Assembly (NCBI GenBank): GCA_964035545.1
Contig: OZ037765.1
Coordinates: 2,516,501-2,580,500, forward strand
DNA: 64,000 bases
Direction: 5' to 3'
Source: Bugula neritina
Lineage: Eukaryota; Bryozoa; Gymnolaemata; Cheilostomatida; Bugulidae
Position 1 is the first letter of the stretch, and the number at the start of each line of letters is the position of its first letter. A model generated the notes under the pieces. It ran no database searches. It was not told the DNA's origin and saw only the letters and a list, made by a program, of their open reading frames with translations. This document shows positions 18,768 through 42,400 of this stretch, piece by piece. The translations under genes were made by a program, and so were the position numbers.

Positions 18768-20999
18768 CAATGCTGCAGCCAATTAAAATGCTCAAATACC
18801 AAAATGATGTGTCATCATGGAAAAACGGGAATCCCCATGAACTTGAGCTCTTTGTACATCAACTAGAAGGAAGTTAGTGTTTTTCTTCAACTGCAAACTG
18901 TGCAATCTGCGTGATAGCCATTCTCTGAAATACTTAGCAACAATGCCACCCAATCAAAATGAATAGCTTATGTACACAGAGATTTTATCACTCTGCTATA
19001 ACATAATATACTAAAAGCATCTAACTGCTGTACCACATTTGCTGTTGTTTATATACACAGACTGCTTTTTCATAGTTGTTATTTATACCACAATAAACTA
19101 TAAAATAAATTCTCTGAACATGTACAAATAGAGAAAACTTTATAGTTATCTATATGATGCATCTCATACTGTTTCTGTAATAGATCAAATACATCAACCT
19201 GTGAACTTAGAGCAACCTATATAGTAAATTATATATTTTCATATAACTACTGGCATCCTATATATTGAGTGTTTGAAATATTATAACATTGCATGGTGCA
19301 TGCCAGTAAGTAGCAAATATTGTGCTTTTGTGGGAAAAGTAAATTATTAGTAACTAACATTACGTTTTAATCAATATTGCTTTAGGAATGCCTATTGTTA
19401 TTAAAGATGGTTTAGTGCTGCTGTTCATTTTGAGCTGAACTGGTCTAAAAGAAGATAACTTCGTTGCTCCAAGGTTTAGGCGTAGTCTCAAATCTCACAT
19501 TATTTTGAAAGGCAATAGTTGGGGCATAACTAGTGATGCGTTTCAATCATCTCATATTGTGCAAGACTATAAAAAATCAGCAGTGAGCCCAATTCTATTC
19601 TTTATTTGAATAAATTCTTGTCAACAAACCTGATGAAACCGATGACTAATTTGACCGATTTATAAATCTAGCATGTTCCAGATTGTTTCTGATGATTTGA
19701 GTGCTACGTGTAATAAATTTTTGACATTTGAAATGCATGTATATAATGTGACTGTAAACTCTGCAAAAACATAACTACGCTCTTTGTCGTTGTCGAAATC
19801 AATTACATTCAGAATCAGTGTGACTCACATTGTCATTGTGATTGACATTGTGATTGTCATTGTGATTGTGAGTATCAATATCAAATTAATACCATTGTCA
19901 TTGAGTTTGACATTTTTATTTTGATTCTCTCTGATAAAACCATAGTTGTAGTGATACTGATAGTGATACTCGTACTGATTCCAATTTCTTATTAAATAAC
20001 TCTCGGTCAGAAAAATCAAAGGTAAAAATGATGATCAGAGAAATAAGTTATTTCTCTGATCATCATCTTTACCTTTGATTTTTCTGACCGAGAGTTTCAA
20101 TTTACTAAATTTAATGTTGATGTTGTTTTGATTCATTCGCCTTCTGCATTCACACTGTGATTCCTCATAGTGATACTCTGATAGTGATTGTCATGCTCAT
20201 AGTGATACTGGTAGTGATACTTATAGTTGTTGTTTTTTGTCATTTTAGTTAAGACTGGTAACTCGGTCGTTTTGAAATTTTGTTCACAATTTCCATTTCT
20301 AATTTCGTATTCAATTAAACTAACTCCCAGGCCTTAGTCTTAGTACTACGTCTACTGGTCCCAGTACTAACACTAATAGTAGCTGTTATACTAATAGTAA
20401 TAGCAATTTATAACTGTGATGCTAGTTCAGTAATTAAAATTGCATCACGGATGACGCTAGGCAGTATTTCAATTACTTAATTGCTAAGCCCAATGGGCAT
20501 TGTTTATAATTTTAGTTGTCTATAGATTATCGCATTAGATGAACATTACATTTTAATAAAGATTTAGTCCTATTTGTTTTTGTACTTAACTAGTTATTCT
20601 TTTTTTTGTAGTTATGATTGTTGCTGTGATTGTAGTAGTTATAACTAATTCAGTTTTTAGTTCAAACCACCTTGCTATTACTGAGTACTAGCGATAGTTT
20701 TAACGTATATCTTCAGTCACTGCTGTCGGTATAAAATTGAAGCAAAGAATGAAATTATAGATATAGATCTATATTTATTTTATTTGAAATTGGCTATATG
20801 CCAGTATCAAACTATATTGGCTGTCTTGAAAAGCTTACATTTTTTTCTAGTATAAATATCAAACTCACCCTTACACTATGTTGTATAGTTTATGGCAAGA
20901 ATTCTGATTTCTGGTTATGTGAGCCATAGTTGATTGAACGCTATCTGCAAATGTATGATAATAGATTGGTCATGTGACTATTGCTTGTTTTTGTTTTAG
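18768..20999. other. Intergenic region between divergent TINAGL-like and C7orf25-like genes
   Basis: AT-rich. Simple GTGATTGTCATT- and GTGATACTGATA-like tracts lie at 19829-19990 and about 20160-20225 on either side of a hairpin palindrome. A TATAAAA at 20730 could serve the C7orf25-like gene, whose ATG is preceded by a pyrimidine-rich acceptor at 20998-20999. That suggests an untranslated first exon in this interval. Confidence 0.5.
19998..20096. repeat. Near-perfect 99-bp palindrome, 49-bp arms, 1-base loop
   Basis: The left arm begins AACTCTCGGTCAGAAAAATC and the right arm ends with its reverse complement. The only unpaired centre base is G20047. One mismatch (A20027 against C20067). Pairing stops exactly at 19998/20096. 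Confidence 0.95.
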
Positions 21000-21037
21000 T
21001 GGCTAGAATAGATTTGACCTCAGAAAATTGAAGGATC

Positions 21038-22692
21038 ATGGAAGAAAACGGAACTTATGACAAAACTATTGAGAACTACAATGATGTAATGTTGGAACTA
21101 CAAACTCTAATTCAAAATACAACTGATTCGAAACTACTTCAGGTATACAAAAGACTAGAAAAGAAGCTAAAAGCTGACTATAAGGTGTTTCAAACTCAGT
21201 TGACTTGTAAAAATAAATGTTCCAGTAATTTGCCTTATTTAATCGGAGTGTTTAATGTTGTAAAACAGTCTGCTAATGTACAACAAGTCATTTGTGATAT
21301 GAGAAAGCATAAGTTGATAATCGATGTGATATGCGATGATGGTAGAACATGGAAGAAGGTGGTAGCTCGAAATCCTCAATCTTTGCATTTAATTTGGGCC
21401 AGTGATGGTCAGTATGGAAATAAAGATTCTGTCATAAAAATTCAGAAATATATCGCAGCTGCTCGCACTGAATCCGACTTTGCACCACCAAAAGTCGTCA
21501 GTGTGTTTACTAATGGTGTAACATTTGAAATGGCCAAGTGTTTGGAAGATCTTGGCGCAGAAGTAGAGGGAGAGCGAGTTGCTGTATCCGAAGACACTCT
21601 TCGTAGGCTTCACTTTGACGATCAGTCAAGTGATGGGTACTCCTCAGACGACGAGAAATGGGAGCAAGATGATCGAAATTCAGACGATTTAACAGAAGCT
21701 GCCAAAAATGAAGCAGCCGTAGCGGAGGTTGATTCAGTGGCATATCTTAGAGCATTAGATACTGATAAAAAGATTTTTCTAGATGTAACGTCAATGGTAA
21801 TCCATGTGTCTGATGTTTGCAATGGTGGTGAGCATTTTAGTTTCAAGGACAAACTAATGGCAGAGCAGGCTGAGGACGAAAGGACAACTCCAGTAAAACC
21901 TCTATTAGTGGAATACATGAGGAATAAGAAGTTGATAACATGTCAAGCAGCTTTAAATAACTTTCGAGACTTCTTAGAGTTGCTGGGCGGGGAGAAGGAG
22001 AAGCAGAGGGCAGCAGAGCTGATTGAAAGTCTGGTGGTTGTCCCGGACTGCATTTCTGATAAGTTTAAAGCTCTGAAGATTGGTGGGAAGGTGAGTAACG
22101 GAGTTATGTGGACCAGAAAGATTACAGTTGATAATGTGCTAGTTTTTCCACACTTGGTAAAACTGTTTTGCATGGCATCAGATCATATAGGCTAAGCGAT
22201 CTTTTTGTTAAAATAATTATATTATTATTTATTAATATGTTTTGACCAAAATGCATGAAGCACCGCATTAGCTTTAAAATGTTTAAACACCAAAGTGCAA
22301 ACTGTATATCAGGTACCCAGGGATATTTTTCATGTTTCAACAGTTGAATTTTCTGATTGATGTATGTGAATGTGCTGGCGTGTGAACAGTTCATAACATA
22401 TATTTTCCTTTATTTATCAAATAATCAACATGTCTCATTAGCCAATCTTGTATAGTGTATAACACTGCTATGCTGAATAATTCAGGTTTAATAATTATTG
22501 TGACAGATCAAGGAAAGATCGGTTGCGATATTTGGCACAGCAGACATGTTGAAGTGCTTTATGCTGACGTCAAATGAGAGTTTCATTCGTGCAGTTGCTG
22601 CCCGAGGAATTACTGTTTCCGCTTTTGTTCATCAGTCTAGAGCCCTGAGTGAGCTGAAAAGACTGGAGGAAACACAGAATGAGGCTTCATAA
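21038..22692 (+). CDS. C7orf25: UPF0415/C7orf25-like protein, copy 1 (DUF1308 family)
   Basis: Homologue of human C7orf25 (UPF0415), a conserved eukaryotic protein of uncertain function; I recall N-terminal DUF5614 and C-terminal DUF1308 domains. Exons 21038-22090 and 22507-22692 (TAA) give 412 residues, near family length. Recognisable stretches are VICDDGRTWKKVVARNPQS (residues about 97-115), an acidic Ser/Asp linker (194-218), KKIFLDVTSMVIHVSDVCNGG (FLDV motif about 247-250), then IFGTADMLKC and FVHQSRALSE in exon 2. The short LDVT strand resembles the first acidic strand of PIN-like nucleases, which is inference only. The open frame continues past the donor to a stop at 22195, but reading on loses the conserved C terminus, so splicing at 22091 is preferred. 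A second copy lies at 32180. Confidence 0.93.
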
Positions 22693-22839
22693 CTTGAAAG
22701 CTGTACCTGTACCTGTATATCAGTACGTGTATTTGTATATTATTAAAAAACAATTTCGTAGAAACATTAAGTTGATAAAAAAATTACTTTTGTACCTTGA
22801 CATTTTTTAGTGATGAAGTTTGTGTGAAAATTAGTAGAT

Positions 22840-22845
22840 AATAAA
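22840..22845 (+). terminator. Probable poly(A) signal of C7orf25-like copy 1
   Basis: AATAAA about 150 bp after the stop codon at 22692. Confidence 0.6.
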
Positions 22846-23886
22846 ATCAGCTTTAGAAAGTTGTTGAATTCTTGCCAGTAGCCCGTGCAATCTATTAGCT
22901 GCCCCTGGTCTTTATTTGAAGTGTAATCACTGTGCCTTTGCATGTGATGGAAGAAAGGAGTCTGGCACAGACATGGACTTTACAATCTGTTATCAGGTCA
23001 TGCACTCTACACAGGTGGCACTTCAATACCTATCTTATCTTATGTTCTGATTATACTTTATTTTGTGAGTTTCTTTGTTAATAATTAACTCATATATGGT
23101 CCTAGACACACCAGCTATTATCTCTTGCGTCAGCTTTAATTGCCAGTTCTGTGTACTGAACATAAAACTGTTTTTTTCTATTAAAGAACTTTGATTAGCA
23201 ACAAGTAGACAACTTTTTGCATGTTGTTACTTCTCATTATTTTGCTGACATTTTTTTTCCAATTTCTAACATACTATTCTCTTCATGCAAATATTTGTTG
23301 ATAATAAACTTAGAATGATTATGCTCAATTTAAATATAGATACGCATGCATATTAGACATGAAAGTAATGACCAAAGTTAGGCTTTTAGAGGTTTGGGGT
23401 TTAGAAATCTATGCATAACATAAACTCATACTAAGGCATGTTCTTCAACATGTATTTGTCACTAAAATTGAGAGAAAAATTAAATATCCATTTTTATCAA
23501 GATTATTAAACAACCACAGCATGTGAACCACAGAAGTTTAAAGAGTAGTAAGAAGGTTTACTACTCAAATTTCTTAAGACTGTAGGGAGATATAATCACA
23601 AATATAGATAGCATCATTGTATACAATTCCAGTAAGCTATCCACTCTATCCACATATAAACATATATAGTGAAGCCTTCTAAATATATCTCAGTAATACT
23701 CTGTACATTCCCAGTTGGCTCAGCTTTCTCTCCAGCACTACAATGTGCAGCCAACTCCAATAACACAGTCTCGTCTTTTCAATACTTTTAAAGGTGAATA
23801 ACATTTCACTGAATTAAGTTGAAAATACTTCCAGGAATGATAAAACATCCAATCACCTTCAAGATGAATGAAAAGAGACCTTGACC
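22846..23886. other. Intergenic region between convergent C7orf25-like copy 1 and TFB1M
   Basis: About 1 kb, AT-rich. No gene, clear repeat or RNA recognised. Confidence 0.6.
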
Positions 23887-29578
<5,692 letters not shown>

Positions 29579-32170
29579 GTTATGTAGGCTATATAAAAAT
29601 CAATGAGTAATACTTCACTAGATGATGAATAGTATAGATGACCTGGGCAGTAAAGTTGAAGTCAGGTGACAAAATAGTGTAATGATAATAAAGTTTTGAA
29701 AGTCATATCAAAACATACATGTTAAATAAATAGACAATAGTAATAAAAGTGAAAAAATAATCACATTACATACCACTGGCATCACTATGATAATAAGTAA
29801 AAGAGTTAAATTTGTGACTTTCTGGCTAATCATTGAAAAAAGCCATGATGTAATGCCAGTATCAGTATAAACACACCTCAACTGAAAAGAAATTAATGGC
29901 AAATTTGAGCTGTCAATTTACTCCTATCCAGATTAAAAATCTATCAGTATCACCATCTTCAATGTTAGTATAACTATAATAATCGGTAAGTGTAATAGTA
30001 ATGAGTAAATTTAGTGAATTTATTAATATTTTGATTAGTACAAGTATTGATAAGGCTACTGGGTTACAATTATAACAATATCAATATGAATATCTGTTGA
30101 TATTTTCATCGTTGTATTATTAACAATCTCAAGCCAAACTGTATTTAAATTTAATAAACTCTAGGAACCAATTATTTTTTATTTAGCTTTAAGTTTAAAC
30201 ATTAAAATTTAAACACAATAAAACTGAAATTAAAAGCAAATTCCCTTTTACTTTTAGATATCATTTATAATTTTATTCCAAGTTACACACTGATTGACTG
30301 AGCCATAAACCATTCCGAAAAAAAACTTAGACTAAGATTTGAGTTGACTACAACTACAAGTACATCTTTAACTGATAGCGATTGTCATAACTACAATTTT
30401 GGCTTATCATTATTACATATTTACCCATACTGCCATAGGCATATCCATATGGCTATATCCATATTCAATTTCATAACAATATTCATATTGAGAATTTCTG
30501 AATTGGTTGTGGAATCCCGAATCAAGCTTATAGTTACTGATAGTGTTAGACAGTGACACTCACACCCAAAAATAAAAGTAAATCTCTACGACTAAAGTTC
30601 TCTCAGTCTCACACTCACAGTCACTCTCACTCTGCACTGACTTTGAGTTTGAGCCCTGTGCGCTGTGCCTGAGGCAAACATAATGATAGTACTAGTAGTA
30701 GTAGATACTATGAATGAAACTATAATCATTAAATAATAAATATTCTTAGCAATCGTATAGCTATATTATAATGATAATCATGGGGGTGGTTTGTTGCGGA
30801 TGAAGCCACCAGAAAAGTAAATATAAATAATAATTAAAACCCTTTCAAAGTTTTAAGGAGCAAAAATCAATGCCTTTTGTTAAGAAACGTATTTAGTGGA
30901 AACGTACACATAATTAGCAAATGGCATAAAAGTCTTTGAGGAGTTTTGCTAATATTGACCTACAGATATCATTGAGGAGCAACTTTGACCTGAGCCAAAT
31001 TTCTATTACATTTTTTTGCTGAGAGTTAAACGGAGACCCCGATACTACGAACTATTTATTTATAGGAATTTTGAGCAATTATTACATACGTCGAGCTTGT
31101 GAAATAAAAATCGCTTGAAGAAGCACCAAGCTAATGGTCATTGAGTGCATGTGTTTAAGTTTGGCGTTCGGACAACAAGACGTTTACGAATGCTGTACTC
31201 AGTTAATCCAAACTTGGTGCTCCTTCTATTGATAGTGATATTCTTGTACGTACTAAGATTTTTAAAGTTTATGTTATGCTTATACTAATACTTATAGCTC
31301 CTATTACTTTTAGATAGAAACTAAGATTGTATTACTTATTTTGGCCAACTTATTTCTATTCTGTGTTACTATTAGACATTAGTATTTATAATATATTTTA
31401 TATATAAATGTTCATATTATTATTAGTATCACTCTATCAGACTCAGTAAGACTAAGTCAAAGTGTAACTCAAACTGAAACTGTAACTGTAAGACGTAAGT
31501 ACTTGTAAGTGTAAGTACTTATAAATAACTGTACATTTACAATACTCAAGAGACAGACTCACACTCAGAGTCAAACTCAAAGTCAAGGTGATTCGTGAAA
31601 CTGAATGGCTATTGAGTATTGATATTGGCTATTGGCAATTTTAAAAATTGCTGAGCCTGATATTTACAACTAATGAACTATGGGTGGACTCGTTGACGTT
31701 TGCATTTGGCAAAACTGATCATAATAATTCATTCTCATATTGTAGTTTTATTTATAATTATATGGATTGTAGCAATCTGAATCTTTGTTCTTTAATTGAT
31801 AATTGTGACTGAAGATAAATGTTTTATATTCTCAGATCAACACCACGAGTTTTATGTTAGAATTAATTTATGGTACTTTGGCCCGAGTCTTATTAGATTT
31901 CTGTTAAACCAAATGTAAGTAAAGTAGTCAAAACATATATTTAACTGAAATAAATGTGTGTTTAACCTGTAACGTTTGCTTATAGTTATATGAAGCTTTG
32001 CAATAATTTAGTTAGTAGGGTTCAAATTTGCTTTAAAAATGTGCTTCAGGACTCATGCACTATCATTAAAGAAGTATCAAATAGGCTACCTTATAACTTA
32101 TATCTAATGAAAATGTGACTATTTTACATTTATCATGATGCTTATTAGCATTGTTGTGTATGGTTTTTAG
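29579..32170. other. Divergent intergenic region between TFB1M and C7orf25-like copy 2
   Basis: AT-rich, with scattered simple tracts (CTCACACTCACAGTCACTC near 30608; ACTGTAACTGTAAG-like near 31470-31530). The two genes point away from each other, so their promoters lie here, but I see no convincing TATA box. An acceptor at 32169-32170 suggests an untranslated first exon for copy 2. Confidence 0.55.
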
Positions 32171-32179
32171 TACGGTAAT

Positions 32180-33927
32180 ATGGATGAGCTTGAAAAAGCT
32201 CAAAACCTACTTACCGAAACTGCTCAACTGGCCAAAAGTGATTCTACACTAACTCGTGTTTGCCAAAAACTTTCAAGAAAAATCAAAGCTGACTTGCAGT
32301 TTCTACAACGACATCGTCACAAGACTAATACCAACACGCATGACCTGACCAGCAGCAATGTACCGTACTTATCTGGAGTGTTGCGTGTTATCAAAGAGTC
32401 CAATCAAGTCCAGGATGTGATTTGTGACATGAGGAAGTATGGAATAATTGTTGATGTTATTTGTGATAATGGAAAAACATGGAAGAAAGTAATAGCTCGA
32501 AATCCTCAATCTTTACACTTGATCTGGGCAGGCAAAGGACAGTACGGCACGAAAGATGTTGTTAAAAAAGCCTGCAAGTACGCTGATTGTGCTAAACTTC
32601 ACAGTGAAATCTCTCCTCCGCAGGTGGTCTGTGTGTTTTGTAATGGTGTGACGTATGACATGGCTGAAGCTCTCGAGTCCAAAGGTATATTAGTGGACGG
32701 GGAGAGGGTTGATGTCTCACAGGAAGTAGTTGACAAGCTAGTCGGGGTGTTTGCTGAGTCTTCGGATGACAGCGATTCGGATGACAATGATTACAAAAGT
32801 TTTGGAGCACCAAATCAGATGAATTCATCTCCACCTTCTTCTCTTTCGGTAATAATATACTAAAAACTTTTAACATATTCTAGTTTCTCTTTAGGATTTT
32901 CCACAACTGAGTAAACTCATTATTGGCCTTCCTATTACCTAGCATTTTGTGTATTATTTAAGATCTTAAGGTTAAGTCATTCTTGGTTAACAAGGTGTTC
33001 TATACAGTGAATTCATGCTTATAGTTCACATGTATATCTGATGGAATAGTAGTGTCAGTTTATTTCAAGCTACACAAAAAGCTGCAGAAAACCTTCTAGT
33101 CAGATTGCATTTTTATCGAAAGTTTTGTGATGTTGCTTAGCTGTTTGTGTTTTCTTAAAAGTATGTGCATGTTTCATATGACATGCTAAATTCAACTCAA
33201 GCATGAAGGCCAAACATGCGTTCTTGTCTGAACAGAATTAAAAAAGAAAATCATCGTAAGATGTTGTCATTTTATAAGTTTTTTGCAAAAATTTGTAATG
33301 GTATTATTTGTTTTAAAAGTAATTTATTAGACTAGAAGCTGTTGTGCTCTGTAGATTGCAGAAGCATTGCCATTGGACCAAGCAAAGTGTATCGAGGAGA
33401 TACGAGAACTGCCCAGTAATGAGAAGGTCTTCCTAGACATCACGACTATGCTGGTCTACATCTCAGACGTCTGTAACGGCGGATGTGAGTTTGAGTTTAC
33501 TGAGAAGATACTGTTGGAGCAGGCAGCTGCTGAAAGACTTGGCTCCGCCCTCTCAACCATCTTGCCCAACATGACTGACAGGTTGCTGGTGACGTGTCAG
33601 TCCGCGATGGACGACTACTGGGGAATCGTGAACGTGATGGCCGGCGAGGAGGAAACAAGACGAGCTCGAGAGTTGAGTGACAAGGTTACTGTGGTCGCCG
33701 ATACCGTGTCTGCCAGATTTGCTTCTCTTGCGGCTAGTGGGCAGATTAAAGAAAGGTCAAAAGTCATATTTGGTACGGCTGACTGTTTAAAGTGTGAGAT
33801 ACTGACATCTAATGAAGGGTTTGTAAGGGCGGCTGCCGCACAGGATATTCATATACCGGCCATCTTGCACCAGCCCCGCGCACTCAGTGAACAAAAGAAA
33901 ATACAAGGAAGTAAACATTCTCAGTAG
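32180..33927 (+). CDS. C7orf25: UPF0415/C7orf25-like protein, copy 2 (DUF1308 family)
   Basis: Paralogue of the gene at 21038. Exons 32180-32848 (donor GTAATA) and 33355-33927 (acceptor CTGTAG, stop TAG) give 413 residues. It shares with copy 1 YLSGVLRVIKESNQVQDVIC, WKKVIARNPQSLHLIWAG (residues about 101-118), a shorter acidic linker (SSDDSDSDD), FLDITTMLVYISDVCNGG, VIFGTADCLKC and ILHQPRALSEQKK. Its single coding intron falls after residue 223, in the linker. Copy 1 instead has its intron after residue 351, where copy 2 is continuous. Both copies look intact. Function is unknown; any nuclease-like fold is inference. Confidence 0.93.
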
Positions 33928-34040
33928 TCTATTCGCTATGCCAGTTATTTATTTCTTGTTTTGAGTCATCGATGAGCTTTGATCATAAATTGAAAATACT
34001 GTATTTTGCATCTATAATTTGTTTACCTAAACTTTTGGTA

Positions 34041-34046
34041 AATAAA
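34041..34046 (+). terminator. Probable poly(A) signal of C7orf25-like copy 2
   Basis: AATAAA about 115 bp after the stop codon at 33927, followed by a T-rich stretch. Confidence 0.65.
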
Positions 34047-38977
<4,931 letters not shown>

Positions 38978-39140
38978 ACGTTTATTTGAAATGACAGTTT
39001 AGGCGACTGGCTTGTGTTTGCCAAACAGCTTGATAGTATAAATCTTAGAATGGTAAGGGAAAAAAATTGATTTTTTTTATACTCAAAGAAGTGTAAAAGA
39101 TTTGTCAATACTGCATTATATTATTCTAATTATATTACAG

Positions 39141-39420
39141 ATTGTATAGCTGTTGCTATGGAGACGAAAGTATTTAACTTGGATATAAAAGGTGACAGCA
39201 TACGCTATGAACGGCATTCCCAGCATAACGGTCAGCTTGGTTCAAGTGAAGCACCTCTAACATACAGACGGCAAACTATCACCCACGCCAGTGAGATGTA
39301 TAGGAAGAAGTTTGTAACCTCCCAGCAGAAAGGAGAGCAGAGGCTAAGATGGGAGGATTCCAGCCCTTCCTCACCGGGTTACGTGGCTGTTCTCAAGCTA
39401 AGGTCTCGAAGCTACTCCGT
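39141..39420 (+). CDS. PDE4: PDE4 alternative 5' coding exon A
   Basis: Open from ATG 39158 (GCTATGG context) to the donor GTAAGT at 39421. It encodes 87 codons plus two bases: [20 protein letters not shown] at the start and LKLRSRSYS at the end, then V completed from the UCR1 exon. A good acceptor (TATATTACAG) precedes 39141, so a leader exon may exist upstream. The frame is also open back to 39141, so translation could begin earlier. The serine/arginine-rich end recalls other PDE4 N termini, but I recognise no specific isoform. Confidence 0.75.
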
Positions 39421-42400
39421 GTAAGTCATTTATTTGTGTCATTAGAAACTGTAAAAACTGACAGCAAGATATAGAAAATACAGTAGAAGAAACTCTCAGT
39501 TCATTTCACTTTTGAATAACTAACCCTCAGAAAAGTTGCAACTTGTTATGTTTTGTTTTACTAACTTCTTTTTAAAATGTCACACTACTGTTTGATTAAA
39601 CATTGCTAGAAGAAGTTCAAAAGAAGCTGAGGCTATGAATCAGTGCTTGAAAATACTTTTTTAAGTTTTTCTGAAAATTTAAACTTATCTGCATGCTGAT
39701 AGTCTGAAATATAATTAAATTTACAATGCCAGCAGTTTATAGATTTTATAAACTGTCAAACAATTTGAGCTGTTTCTATAACCATGCATGCAGAGTTTAG
39801 CTTATTAGCTGCAGCAATAAACATAGTTGCAATTCCATAGTTCTCATGTACTCTAATAGAGGATGGGGCCTTCAGTATACCCCCTACTAAACCATCTCCT
39901 GTCTACTAATCTCTGAATATAGTTTGAACTAGTTTTCACGTAGTATATTATTCACAATGTATTGTGTGATGTGTATAACAGTTTATAGTAGCTACTTAAC
40001 TCAACTCTTCTGAAGTTTCTGCCTTAATCAGGTCATACACCCAACTTTATATCAATAAGGGATATTCAGTAAGAAGGGAAACATGCTAGTTGTGCAAGCA
40101 CTATGCACCAACATGCAGACTCTTGTCATGTGTCAAATATAGAACTTGACCAGGTGGTTTCAGCTTTAAACATATACCTGCAGATGCATGACAATAATCA
40201 AACTATTATCAATATAAAAATAGTTATTATATATATTAATATTATATTTAGATGGATGATGCAGAAATTATGTTACAATTTTTAACTTCATTTATTAGCC
40301 CAAGAATATTAATATATAATTTCATCAACAAACAATTTCTCTCATAGACAATCTGTGTTATTGAGCTTGTAGTGATAGAAGTTAACAAAGATTTCTAATG
40401 ATTATACATTTCTAATTCTTTTACCCAAGTTTTAAAAAATTTAGTTTTCTCAAAATAATCCATCTAAAAAAAATCTAATGATCAAAACTAAAATTCATTT
40501 AACCACTAAACATTTTTATAAGAAAATCATTGGGGGATTAAACTCAAAACTGATGGTTGTGAAATTTTGAAATACATTCTTCACTGCAATATGCTATAAC
40601 TATAAGCCACTTGAAGGTATAGCAACCTACAAATAGCAGACAGGATAGATACTTGTATAGTCCTAATGCTAAACTGAATGAATTAAATTATACATCATTT
40701 ATTTGGAAGAGATGTTAACATAAGAGGGGGTAATGACTGCTATGATTGCTCAATGAAATGTCATAACTCTGGTTCACTACTAATCAAATAGGGGAAGATA
40801 CCAAGAGAATATATAATTATTATTATCTGGTATTTCAATGGGTTAATGACACTTCTACTCTATGCTATCTATTCAGTATCTATATTGCATAAAACTACTA
40901 AAAGCTGTTAGAATGCATTTGGAAAATTATTTATATTCAATTGTGAAATTTCAAGTGCTATATTGAAAGTTTTGACACGAACTTTTAGCATATGTATTAT
41001 AGTATGTGTGCTATAAGTGGTGTCAAGGAAAATTAGCAATAACAAAATTCTTATCAAAAATTAAATGACACGCTTGCATGATGTCAAAACCTATTATAAA
41101 ATGTCAATATCACAACTTTCCATAGAAGTCAATGTTACTACAGTGCTTCTATTAGACTGGTATACAGCATGTATACATGTAATACCTGTATATAACTGCC
41201 AGAGCTTCATAATTATTTACCAATTAATGCAGTGTTAGGAAAATTTAAACTTAGTAATTGGAGTGAAGCTATAGAAAAGGCACCTTGTTGTGTTAGTCTG
41301 GTGAATTGAATCCCACAATGTCGCTGGTGATGTATTGAGAGTCACTCAGTCATTGATATCCATCATATGCCACATTTGAAACTTCTCTTATTAGTGTAGT
41401 TTGAGTTTATTTGAAATCGTTATTATAGAGCTTATTGGTTTTTGAGTAAACACTTTATAACTCCTTTAATTAAATGAAAACAGCTATTGTCTTGCGATAC
41501 CTAACAAGTCATGAAATGAGTTACTTGTTTCAATTGCATAGTGAATATGCAAGAACATAAAATAAATAAATTATATACGCTAGTTTTAACAGTTGAAATT
41601 GATGACCAAACAGTTTTTTTAGATATATTATAATCATCATTACCTAAAGAGTCATCATTTTATAATCGAATTTTGTCTTTGCCAAAAAATATGATAGTAG
41701 AGTTGTCTTTTATGACTTTTACTATCGAACAGTTTATAATTTGATCTATTTTTACATATCTGGCCTTCTTTGAGTTTGAACTTCATAGGTGGGGTGGGGG
41801 TGGTGGGGGGGGGGGTTAGTGCTCATCACTTATTTACTAGGACAACACTCTAACTACTAGACCGATCTACTCCTTTCTTATATGTAAGAAAATTTATCTA
41901 TAGTAGCAGAACATATATACGTATATCCTTTATAACTATTCTGATGAAATTTCTTTAGTTTAATGCAGTATTATGATAAAATGTTGAGCTAGAAGCATCT
42001 TTATTCATCTTTCAATGGCTGTTGACACAGTCATTTACTATTTCTACAGATTTGCTGTTTATATTAATAGTATGTAGCATGTAGTATGTATAGTATCATA
42101 TAAATTTTTCATATCTTTTAGGTGTACTAAGGAAATTATCTTAATGTTTGTATGAGTGGGGCTAACATACTTTTTATGTTTATAAATTCAATAATTCAAA
42201 CCTTGAAAAACTTTGTTTTAATTAGAGGTAAGACAACTACCAGCAAGTTAAAAATGTTATTTAAAAAGTTTAGTACAATTTTATCATTTATTATCATAAA
42301 AAAAGAATAAAGAAGCTTCAAAACTCTTCCTACTATATATTTTGATGTGACTTGTGTGAGTATATAAGATCATGCAAGGTAAAACTTATAATAACGATTA

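Noticed and set aside
21389-22394. Minus-strand ORFs of 74-98 codons
   Set aside because: Shadows of the C7orf25-like coding exon.
31118-31227. AGCACCAAG / CTTGGTGCT inverted repeat
   Set aside because: Short arms and no flanking duplication; probably chance.
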